Assembly: GCA_025149125.1 (NCBI GenBank)
Contig: CP102272.1
Span: forward strand, 5,146,001-5,210,000
DNA length: 64,000 bases
DNA from: [Clostridium] asparagiforme DSM 15981
Lineage (GTDB): Bacteria; Bacillota; Clostridia; Lachnospirales; Lachnospiraceae
Direction: 5' to 3'
Below, piece by piece: positions 8,473 through 17,478 of this stretch. The notes under the pieces are model-generated. The model was not told where the DNA came from, did not search any database, and saw only the letters and a program-made list of their open reading frames with translations. Position 1 is the stretch's first letter. Every line of letters begins with the position of its first letter. The translations under genes were made by a program, and so were the position numbers.

Positions 8473-9027
8473 ATGAAGGAAAACAATGATCCCACCGTCA
8501 ACTGGAAAAAAGAACTTCTGGAATGGCTGAAAATACTTCTGGCCGCTGCCGCCATCGCCCTGTTTATCAACACCTGCGTCATCGCCAACACCCGGGTGCC
8601 CTCTGATTCCATGGAAACCACTATCATGGCCGGTGACCGCCTGCTGGGCTCCCGCCTGTCCTACCGCTTCGGCTCCCACCCGCAGCGGGGCGACATTGTG
8701 ATCTTCAAGCACAAAGCCGAGCCCGGCCGGGATCAGACCCGGCTGGTCAAGCGGGTCATCGGCCTGCCGGGTGAAACCGTGGACATCCGTGACAACCGGA
8801 TCTATATAAACGGCTCCGAAACGCCCCTGGAGGAGCCCTACCTGCCCGAGCCCATGGAGACGGACGACCGGCATTTTGAAGTCCCCGAGGGCTGCTATCT
8901 GATGCTGGGGGACAACCGGAACGTCTCCGCGGACGCCCGTATGTGGGAGGACCCCTATGTTCCGGAAACGGATATCTCGGCCAAGGTGTTCTTCCGCTAT
9001 TATCCGGGTTTTAAGCGGGTATCCTGA
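8473..9027 (+). CDS. lepB: Signal peptidase I
   Basis: Membrane serine protease that removes signal peptides from exported proteins. The 184-residue protein has one N-terminal membrane helix (about 19-38), the catalytic serine in VPSDSM (S46), the catalytic lysine in RLVKRVIGLPGE (K93), and the box GDNRNVSADAR near the end. This Ser-Lys dyad marks it as the ordinary bacterial type, unlike the two Ser-His SipW-type enzymes at 48.6 and 51.9 kb. The ATG at 8473 follows AAAGGAG. The next gene starts 42 nt later and may be co-transcribed. Confidence 0.95.
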   Translation: MKENNDPTVNWKKELLEWLKILLAAAAIALFINTCVIANTRVPSDSMETTIMAGDRLLGSRLSYRFGSHPQRGDIVIFKHKAEPGRDQTRLVKRVIGLPGETVDIRDNRIYINGSETPLEEPYLPEPMETDDRHFEVPEGCYLMLGDNRNVSADARMWEDPYVPETDISAKVFFRYYPGFKRVS

Positions 9028-9069
9028 CCGGTCAATGGCGGAACGATTCGATGGAAGGAGGCTTCAGTT

Positions 9070-9864
9070 TTGAGAACCGTGTATTATACGGACCATGAAA
9101 AAATGATCGTGGAGGAGGGTCTTTCGGCGGTGGAGAAAATCTTCACCGGAGACGACCCGGACGCCATAGCGCGCCTGCTGTTCTGCCTGGATTATTACAT
9201 GGATCCCTATTACGGCCACAGTCTGCCCTATGAGCGGGAATTGATCGTCCTGCTGCAAAACCTGATTCTCTCTTCCAATCCGCTGGAGATCAAGCAGGAT
9301 GCATTACAGCTTCTGACCGACTACGCCTGGCCGCCCTTTTCTGTTCTGGAGCGGGGGCTGGCGGAAGCGGAAACGGGCCGTATGCGGTTAGATCCCTCGC
9401 TGAAGCAGGATATGATCTACGCCCTGAATATGGCAAAGGAGGAGGCGGCGCTGACTGCCCTCCTGGAAAAATGCGTTTCTATAATCCGCTCCATGAGGGA
9501 GGAACTGAAAGAGCTGGACCAGGTTCGTTTCGGCGCGCTGCCCCAATGCTCCATCGTTAAATACTGCTCGGGCGCGGACTCGGAACCCGCCGGCTATTTT
9601 AAGAAAGCTGCGCTGCACACCTGGAAGCTGGAACAGGACAAGTATACCCCCGCCGACAACTCCCTCTGCCACCAGCAGAAGCCGGTGTCCGGGATGTTCT
9701 TCCCCCAGGGAGGCTTCTGGATCCGCTTTGACCTGGAGCGCGGGGCCGGATACCTGAGTTATCAGCTGGGTCCCCGGTTCGGCAGGGGCTTCACCTACCA
9801 CCTGGTGTTCCCGGAGGAAGGCGGCGCGCGGCTGGAGAATGAGAGGGTGGACTGGGTGTCCTGA
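9070..9864 (+). CDS. Uncharacterised protein
   Basis: 264 residues, not recognised. The first ~150 residues look all-helical, with HEAT-like helix pairs (AIARLLFCLDYYMD, LEIKQDALQLLTDYA, SLKQDMIYALNMAKEEAAL). The second part looks like a small beta domain rich in aromatic and Gly residues. There is no signal peptide or membrane helix. The start is TTG 9 nt after GGAAGGAGG. It follows the signal peptidase gene by 42 nt, so it may be in the same transcript. A helical-repeat immunity- or scaffold-type protein is possible but not supported by any motif. Confidence 0.75.
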   Translation: MRTVYYTDHEKMIVEEGLSAVEKIFTGDDPDAIARLLFCLDYYMDPYYGHSLPYERELIVLLQNLILSSNPLEIKQDALQLLTDYAWPPFSVLERGLAEAETGRMRLDPSLKQDMIYALNMAKEEAALTALLEKCVSIIRSMREELKELDQVRFGALPQCSIVKYCSGADSEPAGYFKKAALHTWKLEQDKYTPADNSLCHQQKPVSGMFFPQGGFWIRFDLERGAGYLSYQLGPRFGRGFTYHLVFPEEGGARLENERVDWVS

Positions 9865-10175
9865 TTTTTGAAGGTGTGTTTGGATAAACTGGATTTTCGT
9901 GTCAATTTTCAATCGGATGAATATCCGATGCTTCCCTGCCGTTCTTTTTCGGTCAAGAAGATGAGCCGTCTGAACGGTTACACTCCACCAAACAAAGTCT
10001 TGCGGTATCCCCGAAATTATAGTAACATTATCTTAAAATCCCAGCGCCGCGGAATGTGCACGGCTATTCTCCCCATCAACCTGCTGGGGAGCAGTCTCAG
10101 TCATTTCCCGGCGCGCCAGAAAAATATTTACATTTTCTGGGAATCTATGATGATTTTCAGAATGGAGGAGACACA
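9865..10175 (+). other. Intergenic region before the metallo-hydrolase gene
   Basis: No gene is supported. The open frame from 9868 crosses into the next gene and looks like chance. A hairpin with arms CCAGAAAA and TTTTCTGG lies at 10116-10140, about 35 nt before the next start codon. No clear promoter is seen. Confidence 0.5.
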
Positions 10176-10979
10176 ATGGAACAGCTCTATGTATTCGGTA
10201 CAGGAAACGCCCAGGCCATCCACTGCTACAACACCTGCTTCGCGCTGCGGGACGGGGACGAATATTTCATGGTGGACGCCGGAGGAGGCAACGGCATCCT
10301 GAAAATTCTCGACGAGATGAAGGTGGATTTGAACCATATCCATCACATTTTCGTCACCCACGAGCACACGGACCACATTCTGGGCATCGTCTGGATGATC
10401 CGCATGATCGCAACGGGCATGAAAAAGGGCACATTTGAGGGCGACCTGCAGATCTACTGCCACCCGGATCTGGTGGAGACCATCAAGACAATCTGCCGCC
10501 TGACCGTGCAGGGGAAATTTTACAAAATGATCGGCGACCGCATTTTTCTGGTGCCGGTGGAGGACGGCGAGACCGTACATATCCTGGACTACGACGTGAC
10601 CTTCTTCGACATCCTGTCCACCAAGGCCAAGCAGTTCGGCTTCACCACCCAGCTGAAGAACGGAAAGCGTTTGACCTGCGCGGGCGACGAGCCCTACAAC
10701 CCGGGCTGCCAAACCTACGTGGAGGGAAGCGACTGGCTGCTGCACGAGGCGTTCTGCCTGTACGGGGACCGGGAACGCTTCCAGCCCTATGAGAAGCACC
10801 ATAGCACGGTGAAGGAGGCCTGCGAGCTGGCAACCCAGCTGAATATTCCGAATCTGGTCCTGTGGCACACCGAGGACAAACAGATCGCCCGCCGCAAGGA
10901 GCTGTATACCGCCGAGGGACGGGAGTATTATCAGGGGAATCTGCTGGTGCCGGATGACCGGGAGATGATTGATCTGTAG
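10176..10979 (+). CDS. MBL-fold metallo-hydrolase (RNase Z-like)
   Basis: A 267-residue metallo-beta-lactamase-fold hydrolase. The metal-binding motif THEHTDHILG gives H62, H64, D66 and H67. Later ligands are probably the Asp in TCAGDEPYNPG and the His in NLVLWHTED. The layout (LYVFGTGNAQAIHCYNTCFALRD start, long middle insertion) resembles RNase Z-like enzymes, but the exosite arm of true tRNase Z is not evident. It may act on small phosphodiesters or a cyclic substrate. The ATG at 10176 follows AGGAG by 7 nt. A terminator lies at 11125-11168. Confidence 0.88.
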   Translation: MEQLYVFGTGNAQAIHCYNTCFALRDGDEYFMVDAGGGNGILKILDEMKVDLNHIHHIFVTHEHTDHILGIVWMIRMIATGMKKGTFEGDLQIYCHPDLVETIKTICRLTVQGKFYKMIGDRIFLVPVEDGETVHILDYDVTFFDILSTKAKQFGFTTQLKNGKRLTCAGDEPYNPGCQTYVEGSDWLLHEAFCLYGDRERFQPYEKHHSTVKEACELATQLNIPNLVLWHTEDKQIARRKELYTAEGREYYQGNLLVPDDREMIDL

Positions 10980-11124
10980 AACAGCCGGGAACAGGGGTTG
11001 GACGAGACGCTCCGGTGATCCGCAGCGGCCAACAGCCGACTGAAAGATGTACGCGGATCACCGCTTCGAACAATCGCCCATTGCTATCACAAAAAAACGC
11101 CGCCACGCCGCGGGACTGCCGATT

Positions 11125-11168
11125 ATGCCGTTCATGGCACAGCAGCCCCTCAGCATGGCGGCATTTTT
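11125..11168 (+). terminator. Terminator after the metallo-hydrolase gene
   Basis: The arms ATGCCG-TTCATG and CATGG-CGGCAT are followed by five T. A second perfect hairpin, TCGGCCGC/GCGGCCGA, lies at 11182-11208 beside the end of the alcohol dehydrogenase gene and has no T run. Confidence 0.7.
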
Positions 11169-11223
11169 CATTTGAATGGAGTCGGCCGCCGGTGCAGCCT
11201 GCGGCCGATTGTCTTTCTTACCC

Positions 11224-12411
11224 TTACGCCTCCATGGCCATCCGGTAAATCTCCATCATCTCCGCTTTTCCAAGCTCCCTGATCCCCGGCAGCGTGCGCG
11301 TCCCGAAATTGGTGCACTTTTCCGCCATCTCATCGATCTTCTCCGGCTCCACGCCCAGGTCCCGGATATTCGTGGGCATATTCAGGCTCTTGAAATAGTC
11401 CTCCGTGACCTTGATTCCGGCCAGGGCCGTCTCCATGGGATTCTCAAAATTCATCTCCAGATTCCACACCCGCACCGCGTACTGGGCGAAGCGCTCCGGC
11501 CAGGCCGCGCAGACGTAGCGGGCCCAGGAGGGCCACAGTGCGGAAAGCCCGGCTCCGTGAGCGATCTGCGGATACATGCCCGAAAGCTCGTGCTCCATCT
11601 GATGCACCTGCATCATAAACGCTCTCCCGGCGCTGGTCAGGTCGTTGTGAGAAAGGCTTCCGGCCCACATCAGGGTAGCCCTGGCCTCATAGTTCTCCGG
11701 GTCCCGGTCCGCCACTGCGCCTGCTTCCGCCACGGTCTTTAACAGTCCCTCCGCGATCCGGTCCGTCAGCGGCGTCTCCTTCGTGGTTCCGCCCATATAC
11801 CGCTCCAGAGTGTGCATCATGATGTCCACCGTGCCGCAGCCGGTCTGGAAACGGCTCACCGTGTAGGTCAGCTCCGGGTTGCATATGGAGAACAGAGGCC
11901 GGTGGGTAGTGCTGTTGAAACCGCGCTTTAAACCGTTCTCCTCATTGGTAATCACACAGGAGGCGCTCATCTCGCTGCCCGAGGCGGACAGGGTGAGGAT
12001 GGCGCCCACGGGCAGGGCGCCGGCCGGAGCCGCCTCTTTGGTGAAGAATTTCCACACGTCAACGCCGGGATTTCCCGCGCCGTCCGCGATGCATTTGGCC
12101 GAGTCGATCACGCTGCCGCCGCCCACGGCCAGAACGAAATCCACCTTCTCCTCCAGGCACAGCTCGATTCCCTTTTTCGCCATGGACAGGGTTGGGTTGG
12201 CCTGGACGCCGCCCAGCTGCACGTAACCGATTCCCTCCGCCTCCAGCGCGCCGCACACAGCGTCCAGAAGCCCGGTTTTCTTCGCGCTGGCCCCGCCGAA
12301 ATGGACCAGCACCTTCTTAAATCCATATTCCTTGACGATCTTCCCCACCTGAAGATGGGTTCCCCTGCCGAAAATCATCCGCGTCGGGGTATAAAACTCA
12401 AAATTGTTCAT
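11224..12411 (-). CDS. Iron-containing alcohol dehydrogenase (butanol-dehydrogenase type)
   Basis: NAD(P)H-dependent oxidation of alcohols or reduction of aldehydes in fermentation. The 395-residue protein starts NNFEFYTPTRMIFGRGT, typical of the Fe-ADH family. It has the nucleotide-binding block FVLAVGGGSVIDSAKCIAD at about 89-107. The metal region includes GTVDIMMHTLERY and, further on, HQMEHELSGMYPQIAHGAGLSALWP, which carries the expected His ligands. The ATG at 12411 follows GAGGAGG; longer frames upstream cross the promoter region. It is monocistronic. Related enzymes are YqhD and BdhA; substrate range cannot be told from sequence. Confidence 0.93.
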   Translation of the reverse strand: MNNFEFYTPTRMIFGRGTHLQVGKIVKEYGFKKVLVHFGGASAKKTGLLDAVCGALEAEGIGYVQLGGVQANPTLSMAKKGIELCLEEKVDFVLAVGGGSVIDSAKCIADGAGNPGVDVWKFFTKEAAPAGALPVGAILTLSASGSEMSASCVITNEENGLKRGFNSTTHRPLFSICNPELTYTVSRFQTGCGTVDIMMHTLERYMGGTTKETPLTDRIAEGLLKTVAEAGAVADRDPENYEARATLMWAGSLSHNDLTSAGRAFMMQVHQMEHELSGMYPQIAHGAGLSALWPSWARYVCAAWPERFAQYAVRVWNLEMNFENPMETALAGIKVTEDYFKSLNMPTNIRDLGVEPEKIDEMAEKCTNFGTRTLPGIRELGKAEMMEIYRMAMEA

Positions 12412-12452
12412 AGCGCCGCCTCCTCGTTTTCCGATGTGTTTATAGTCCCTCC

Positions 12453-12467
12453 TATCATAACATGATA
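12453..12467. promoter_or_regulatory. Palindromic operator candidate before the alcohol dehydrogenase gene
   Basis: A perfect TATCAT-AAC-ATGATA palindrome lies 42-56 nt upstream of the start codon, near where the promoter should be. A redox or aldehyde sensor would fit, but no protein can be named. Confidence 0.35.
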
Positions 12468-12790
12468 TGGAAGCTGCTACAAGTGGATGCGGACGGCGGG
12501 CATAGGGCTGATGGGCCGGGCTTTGTGAGTCGCGCCTGCGTGGCCTACGCCACGCCCGGTCCACGCCACGCCGTTCTCGCCTGCCCCGCTCCCGTTATTC
12601 TCGCCCGGCCCGCTCCCCTCGCCCAAGCCACACGCTGCCGTCCCTAAATTTTCACCTTCCCCTTCTCCCCAGGTCTAAACAACCATTCCCACGCATAAGA
12701 TAACCATAAACGGGTGTCCCACGCCGCGGCATCGCGTGTCTTTGAAAATGCGCCTGGCTCCGCCCCGGAACTGAAGGAGGTAATCAATCT
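12468..12790. other. Intergenic region between divergent genes
   Basis: C-rich sequence with no gene. It has a GCGTGGC/GCCACGC hairpin at 12538-12555 and scattered CCACGCC/GCCCG repeats at 12550-12640. The M23 peptidase ribosome site is at 12774-12780. No clear promoter is recognised. Confidence 0.5.
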
Positions 12791-14020
12791 ATGTGGTGGA
12801 AAGACCGAGCAAAACGTCTGCGGACCCGCCGTCCGATCAGCGAAAAGACCATCATATTTACGGAATCGGTGGTGTTGAGCCTGCTGTGCCTCTCATTTTT
12901 TCTCTTTCGCACAGAGCCGGGGCAGGCTGCCATGGCCCACGCGGGTAAGGCGGCCGCCGCTCTGGGGCTGGAGAAAATGCTTCCCCAGAAGCAGGAAAAT
13001 GCCACCCCGCCCGAGGCAAAATCTTACATAAAATGGGTGGATTTCACCGTGACCTGCGAGGCCATGAACCAGGCCTTCCGCTACGACGTGGACACCTGCC
13101 AGGCGGACGTCCACTTGAACTGGGTGGATCTTCTGGCCTATCTGGGCGCGCGCTACGGAGGCGACTTCTCCCGCTACAAAGCCGCGGACATGACCCAGGT
13201 GGCGGAAAAATTAAAGAGCGGCGAGACCACCATGGAAGCGCTGACCAAGGACATGAAATACTACAGGTATTACCGGGAGGCCTATGGCGCGGTGCTGGAC
13301 GGAATGGTGGGCCAGTTTGAGGCGCAGATTCCCGCCAGCGAAGCCCCGGGCGCTTATCTGCCCTCCGGCGTCACCGGCGGGGCCCCCGGCGACCCGGAAA
13401 CCATCTGGGTCACCAAATACGGGCTGAAGGCATTTTCCCCTATCGCCAAGGGCTTTCCTTACAGTGATTTCGACGACTTCGGCGTAGCCAGGAGCTACGG
13501 CTTCCGCCGCCAGCATCTGGGCCACGACCTCATGGGGCAGGTGGGAACCCCTGTGATCGCCGTGGAATCCGGCTACGTGGAGGCCATGGGCTGGAACCAG
13601 TACGGCGGCTGGAGGCTGGGAATCCGCAGCTTTGACAAGAAACGGTACTACTACTACGCTCATCTGCGCAAGGATTACCCCTACCAGTCCAATTTGAAGG
13701 AGGGCAGCTACGTCCAGGCCGGGGATGTGATCGGCTACCTAGGCCGCACCGGCTATAGCCGCACCGAGAACACCAACAACATCGACGAGCCCCATCTTCA
13801 CTTCGGCCTCCAGCTGATCTTCGACGAGTCCCAGAAGGAGGGCAACAACGAGATCTGGGTGAGCTGCTACGAGCTGGTCAAATTCCTGTCCATGAACCGC
13901 AGCCAGGCTGTAAAGGTGGAGGGCACCAAGGAATGGACCCGGGTCTACGGCACCAAGGACCCGCAGGTACCAGATACGCCGCCCGCAGAACCGCCGAAAG
14001 CGCCGGAGAGTAATCCCTAG
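12791..14020 (+). CDS. Membrane-anchored M23 (LytM-type) peptidase
   Basis: A 409-residue predicted zinc endopeptidase acting on peptidoglycan cross-links. Residues 1-21 are basic and cytoplasmic. One membrane helix at about 22-40 serves as anchor or signal. A helical region spans 75-180, and the M23 domain follows at about 208-350. Zinc ligands are H242 and D246 (HLGHD) and the second His of PHLHFG (H337), with H291 in YAHLRKDY. The C-terminal end is proline-rich (PPAEPPKAPE). The ATG follows GAAGGAGG. It has its own terminator. Similar peptidases act in sporulation or division, but nothing nearby decides this. Confidence 0.93.
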   Translation: MWWKDRAKRLRTRRPISEKTIIFTESVVLSLLCLSFFLFRTEPGQAAMAHAGKAAAALGLEKMLPQKQENATPPEAKSYIKWVDFTVTCEAMNQAFRYDVDTCQADVHLNWVDLLAYLGARYGGDFSRYKAADMTQVAEKLKSGETTMEALTKDMKYYRYYREAYGAVLDGMVGQFEAQIPASEAPGAYLPSGVTGGAPGDPETIWVTKYGLKAFSPIAKGFPYSDFDDFGVARSYGFRRQHLGHDLMGQVGTPVIAVESGYVEAMGWNQYGGWRLGIRSFDKKRYYYYAHLRKDYPYQSNLKEGSYVQAGDVIGYLGRTGYSRTENTNNIDEPHLHFGLQLIFDESQKEGNNEIWVSCYELVKFLSMNRSQAVKVEGTKEWTRVYGTKDPQVPDTPPAEPPKAPESNP

Positions 14021-14071
14021 AGAAATCTCCCAGGCGGGGTAACGCCAGACTTTCCGAAGATATTTTTAAAT

Positions 14072-14113
14072 GGCCGCATTCGCGATTCCCTCGCAGATGC
14101 GGCTGTTTTTTTG
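14072..14113 (+). terminator. Terminator after the M23 peptidase gene
   Basis: GGCCGCAT and ATGCGGC arms flank a 17 nt loop, followed by GTTTTTTTG. The T run merges with the -35 box of the next promoter. Confidence 0.85.
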
Positions 14114-14139
14114 ACTTCTCCCACCCCATTTGCTATAAT
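14111..14139 (+). promoter_or_regulatory. SigA-type promoter of the two-component genes
   Basis: TTGACT, 17 nt spacer, then TATAAT with a TGC extension. It is close to consensus and starts inside the T run of the preceding terminator. It should drive the two response regulators and the kinase. Confidence 0.8.
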
Positions 14140-14189
14140 TAAATTCAGACACCCGCCCACCATTTCCCCACACTGAAAGGAGGCAAGTC

Positions 14190-14930
14190 ATGCCCCAGCC
14201 GCTGCGCTTAATCATCGTGGACGACGAATCGTTCATGCGGGACAACCTGGCGCATCTCTTCCCATGGGAGGAGCTGGGCTATGAGGTGGCCTCCGTCTTT
14301 GCCAACGGCCGGGAGGCCCTGGCATACCTGGAACACAATCCCGCGGACGTGGTGCTGACCGACATCCAGATGCCGGTCATGGACGGCCTTGAGCTGGCCC
14401 GCTGTATCCGTGAGCAGAATATCCCGGCGCGGCTGGTTTTTCTGTCCGCCTACTCGGATTTCGAGTACGCCAGAAAGGGCATCCTCTACGGCGCCGACGA
14501 CTACCTGGTCAAGCCGGTCCGCTACCAGGAACTGGTCGATCTGTTCACCCGGCTGAAAGATTCCATCGAAGCCGCGGCCCGTGAAACGTCCCCTGCGACG
14601 GAAAGTAAGGAGGAGCCGGCGCTGGCCGCCCTCTCCGCCTGCATCCGCGAACATCCCGGCGAAATCAGCCTGGACTTCGCCTCCCGCGCCACCGGCCTTG
14701 GCAGCGACTCCATCTCCGGGCTTTTAAAGGAGCGCCTGTCCATGACCTTCCCGGAGTTCGTGTGCCAGGAGAAAATGATCTGGGCCGCCGGGCTGCTGCG
14801 CGATATCCACCTCAGCATCGGCGAGATCGCCGCCCGTACCGGCTACACCAATTCCAAGAATTTTTCCCGGGCGTTCCACAACTACTACCACATGACTCCC
14901 ATGCAGTACCGGAAAAAGGGAGAAACCTGA
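14190..14930 (+). CDS. YesN-type response regulator with AraC DNA-binding domain (first)
   Basis: A 246-residue regulator. The receiver domain at 1-125 has acidic DDE near the start, phospho-acceptor D58 in DVVLTDIQMPVMDG, and the conserved Lys in YLVKPV. The AraC-type double helix-turn-helix is at about 155-243 (LDFASRATGLGSDSISGLL and IGEIAARTGYTNSKNFSRAF). It is first in an operon with a second, similar regulator and a YesM-type kinase, facing a carbohydrate ABC operon. This layout is usual for sensing extracellular sugars. Shorter than typical YesN (about 350-500) because the middle region is missing. Confidence 0.92.
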   Translation: MPQPLRLIIVDDESFMRDNLAHLFPWEELGYEVASVFANGREALAYLEHNPADVVLTDIQMPVMDGLELARCIREQNIPARLVFLSAYSDFEYARKGILYGADDYLVKPVRYQELVDLFTRLKDSIEAAARETSPATESKEEPALAALSACIREHPGEISLDFASRATGLGSDSISGLLKERLSMTFPEFVCQEKMIWAAGLLRDIHLSIGEIAARTGYTNSKNFSRAFHNYYHMTPMQYRKKGET

Positions 14931-14950
14931 CATTGAGGTGATACAGAACG

Positions 14951-15709
14951 ATGAGCTCATATATGAAACTGGTGATTGCGGACGACGAACCCAATATCCG
15001 CGACAGCTTAAGCCAGCTCTTCCCCTGGGAAGAACTGGGAATTCAGGTGGTTTTTCTGGCCGCCAACGGCCGGGAAGTGCTGGACTACATGGAAATGAAC
15101 CCGGTGGACCTGCTCCTTGCGGACATCCGAATGCCGGTGATGGACGGGCTGGAGCTGACTCAGGCCGTCCGGCGGACGTACCCGGAGGTTCCCGTCATCC
15201 TGCTGTCCGCCTTCGCGGACTTCGAGTACGCCCGCACCGCTTTGCGCTTCGGGGTCAGCGCCTACCTGACAAAGCCGGTGAATTACGGGGAACTGATGAA
15301 AACCTTCCGGACGGTGGCCCATTCCGCCATTCCCCCGGAAAGCGCTCCCGGCCCCGCGCCGGAAACCACGGGCGACGGCCAGCCCGTGTCCTACAAGGGC
15401 TATTACAACGAGATCGTGACCCGCATCCAGGAGTACGTCCGGGACAACGCGGACACCGCCTCCCTGATCGGGGCCGCCGAGCTGACCGGCCTGTCCGCCA
15501 GCTACGTCTCCACCATCTTCCACCGCTGCCTGAACCAGACCTTCTCCGACTACCTGAACCAGACGCGAATGGAAAAGGCCGTGCAGCTTCTGAAGGAGGG
15601 GCGTTCCGTATCGGATACGGCCTGGATGGTGGGCTACAACAACCCCCGGAACTTTTCCCGCGTGTTCAAACAGTACCACGGCGTTGACCCCTGTCCGGCC
15701 AAACGCTGA
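14951..15709 (+). CDS. YesN-type response regulator with AraC DNA-binding domain (second)
   Basis: A 252-residue paralogue of the preceding gene, sharing LFPWEELG, ANGREVLDYME and MPVMDGLEL blocks. Receiver acceptor D58 lies in LLLADIRMPVMDG and the conserved Lys in YLTKPV. The AraC-type domain at about 160-250 ends in NNPRNFSRVFKQYHG. Start at 14951 follows GAGGTG by 10 nt, 20 nt after the previous stop codon. Two near-identical regulators with one kinase suggest either heterodimers, two target sets or a recent duplication. Confidence 0.92.
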   Translation: MSSYMKLVIADDEPNIRDSLSQLFPWEELGIQVVFLAANGREVLDYMEMNPVDLLLADIRMPVMDGLELTQAVRRTYPEVPVILLSAFADFEYARTALRFGVSAYLTKPVNYGELMKTFRTVAHSAIPPESAPGPAPETTGDGQPVSYKGYYNEIVTRIQEYVRDNADTASLIGAAELTGLSASYVSTIFHRCLNQTFSDYLNQTRMEKAVQLLKEGRSVSDTAWMVGYNNPRNFSRVFKQYHGVDPCPAKR

Positions 15710-15735
15710 CTACTCCCCAAGGAGGATTTACCCCT

Positions 15736-17478
15736 ATGCGCCGCCGCTTTTTCGCCGAAAATATGGTCCGCATGCTGACGCTGTCGCTGCTTCCCATGCT
15801 CTTTCTCACCGTCATCTTTTTCGCCGTCCTGGTGCCCACGGAAAAAAAATCCCTGGAGAGCGAGGCGGAAATCAACCTCTCGCTGCTCCAGGAAAATGTG
15901 GACCTTCTGCTGAACGATTCCAACAAGGTCATGAATATGCTGGCCGTCCCGGCCTACTCCAATTCCAACTCCATCTACCAGATCCTCCAGTCGGAAAAGC
16001 TGGGCTACGTGGACTTTGTGATCTTAAAACAGGTGGCGGCGCAGTTAAACGCCATCGTCAACTCCCGGGACTACATCGACAGCATTTACGTCTACATTCC
16101 CAACGCCCGGGGCCGCTACCTGACCAACCAGGCCAATGTCTACGAGATGGCCTCCGGTCCGGACAAGGACTGGCTTTCCGTCTGTTCCGGCGACAGCGCC
16201 TACCGGGTCATCCGCCGCAGCACCAGCCTCTACGCCTCCGCCCCGCGGGACTACCTGACCGTAGTCCAGGAGAATTCCAAAGGCTACACCGTAGCGGTCA
16301 ACATCGTGGTCTCCTATTTCAAGCGCCTGTTCACCAACTCCTACTTAGAAAGCGGACGGGCTATCGTCCTGGCCGAAGGCGGCAAGGCCCTGTTCTCCAG
16401 CAGCCAGGATCTGGACGCCCAGGACCTGGTGGGCCGCCTGGAGGGCATGACGGACACCGGCGGACTGCTGCGCCTGGATAACAACCTGATCATGCGCTCC
16501 TACTCCCCCAACACGGGGCTGGATTTCATCTCCGTCACGCCGGTCTCCCTGGCCTACGCCAATATTTACCGGCTGATCGGGATCACCTGCGCCACCGTGT
16601 TTCTCTGCATCCTGGTCGCCGTCATGACCTCCTACCGTTACGCCGTCAACATGTCCCGCCAGCTCTACGCCATCCTGGACCTGATGGACGCCGCCATCTC
16701 CCACAAGGAGCTGCCGGAAATACGGCCCCACAGCAACGACCTGTACAGCCACATTGTAACCAATATGATCCAGACCTTCACCCGCAACGACTTTTTGGAG
16801 GTGTCCTTAAACGAAGAGAAGTTCCAGGCCCTGTCCCTGGAGCTGTCCGCGCTGCAATACCAGATCAACCCCCATTTTCTCTCCAACACCCTGCAGATGA
16901 TCGATTTCGAGATCTTAAAGCACACAAAGCTGCCCACCACAGCCAACGAGATGATCCAGGACCTGTCCATTTTCCTGCAATACAGCCTGAGGGCGCCGGA
17001 CGAGGACGTGACCATCGAGCAGGAGATCGAGGCCACCACCCACTACACGGCACTAATGGCGCACCGCTACGCGGGACAGGTCCAGGTGCACTGGGACGTG
17101 GACCCGGAGGCCCAGAGCTACCGGATTCCCAAGCTGATCCTCCAGCCCATGATCGAGAACTCCGTCACCCACGGCAACAACAGCCAGACAAATCCCCTGG
17201 ACATCTTTATCGACATCTCCGTCCGGGACGAGCTTCTCACCATCCAGGTGCGGGATAATGGCAACGGCGTCAGCCCCGGGCGCCTTGAAGAGCTGCGGAA
17301 TTCCCTTTCCAGCTTCGAGGGCTTCCACGAAAAACACATTGGCCTGCAGAATCTCTTCCGCAGATTGCAGTTGAGATTTACCGCAGACCAATGCCGCATT
17401 ACCCTTGACAGCCAGCTGGAAAAAGGCTTTTCCGTCACAATTTGTATCAACACCTCCGCCGAATCACAGGAGGGATGA
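15736..17478 (+). CDS. YesM-type sensor histidine kinase
   Basis: A 580-residue membrane kinase that should phosphorylate the two regulators upstream. There is a membrane helix at about 16-36, an extracellular sensor domain to about 275 (Cache-like), and a second helix at about 278-300. The His_kinase domain has phospho-acceptor H380 in QINPHFLSNTL, and a C-terminal HATPase has the N-box LQPMIENSVTHGN and G-box VRDNGNGVSPG. In the family the motif normally reads NPHFLYNTL; here Tyr is Ser. The ATG follows AAGGAGG. The 3' end overlaps the convergent dehydrogenase gene by 15 bp. It probably senses the glycan or oligosaccharide imported by the neighbouring ABC system. Confidence 0.94.
   Translation: MRRRFFAENMVRMLTLSLLPMLFLTVIFFAVLVPTEKKSLESEAEINLSLLQENVDLLLNDSNKVMNMLAVPAYSNSNSIYQILQSEKLGYVDFVILKQVAAQLNAIVNSRDYIDSIYVYIPNARGRYLTNQANVYEMASGPDKDWLSVCSGDSAYRVIRRSTSLYASAPRDYLTVVQENSKGYTVAVNIVVSYFKRLFTNSYLESGRAIVLAEGGKALFSSSQDLDAQDLVGRLEGMTDTGGLLRLDNNLIMRSYSPNTGLDFISVTPVSLAYANIYRLIGITCATVFLCILVAVMTSYRYAVNMSRQLYAILDLMDAAISHKELPEIRPHSNDLYSHIVTNMIQTFTRNDFLEVSLNEEKFQALSLELSALQYQINPHFLSNTLQMIDFEILKHTKLPTTANEMIQDLSIFLQYSLRAPDEDVTIEQEIEATTHYTALMAHRYAGQVQVHWDVDPEAQSYRIPKLILQPMIENSVTHGNNSQTNPLDIFIDISVRDELLTIQVRDNGNGVSPGRLEELRNSLSSFEGFHEKHIGLQNLFRRLQLRFTADQCRITLDSQLEKGFSVTICINTSAESQEG

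Noticed and set aside
9868-10302. + strand frame overlapping the metallo-hydrolase start
   Set aside because: It runs through the next gene's ribosome site and start in another frame and shows no domain.
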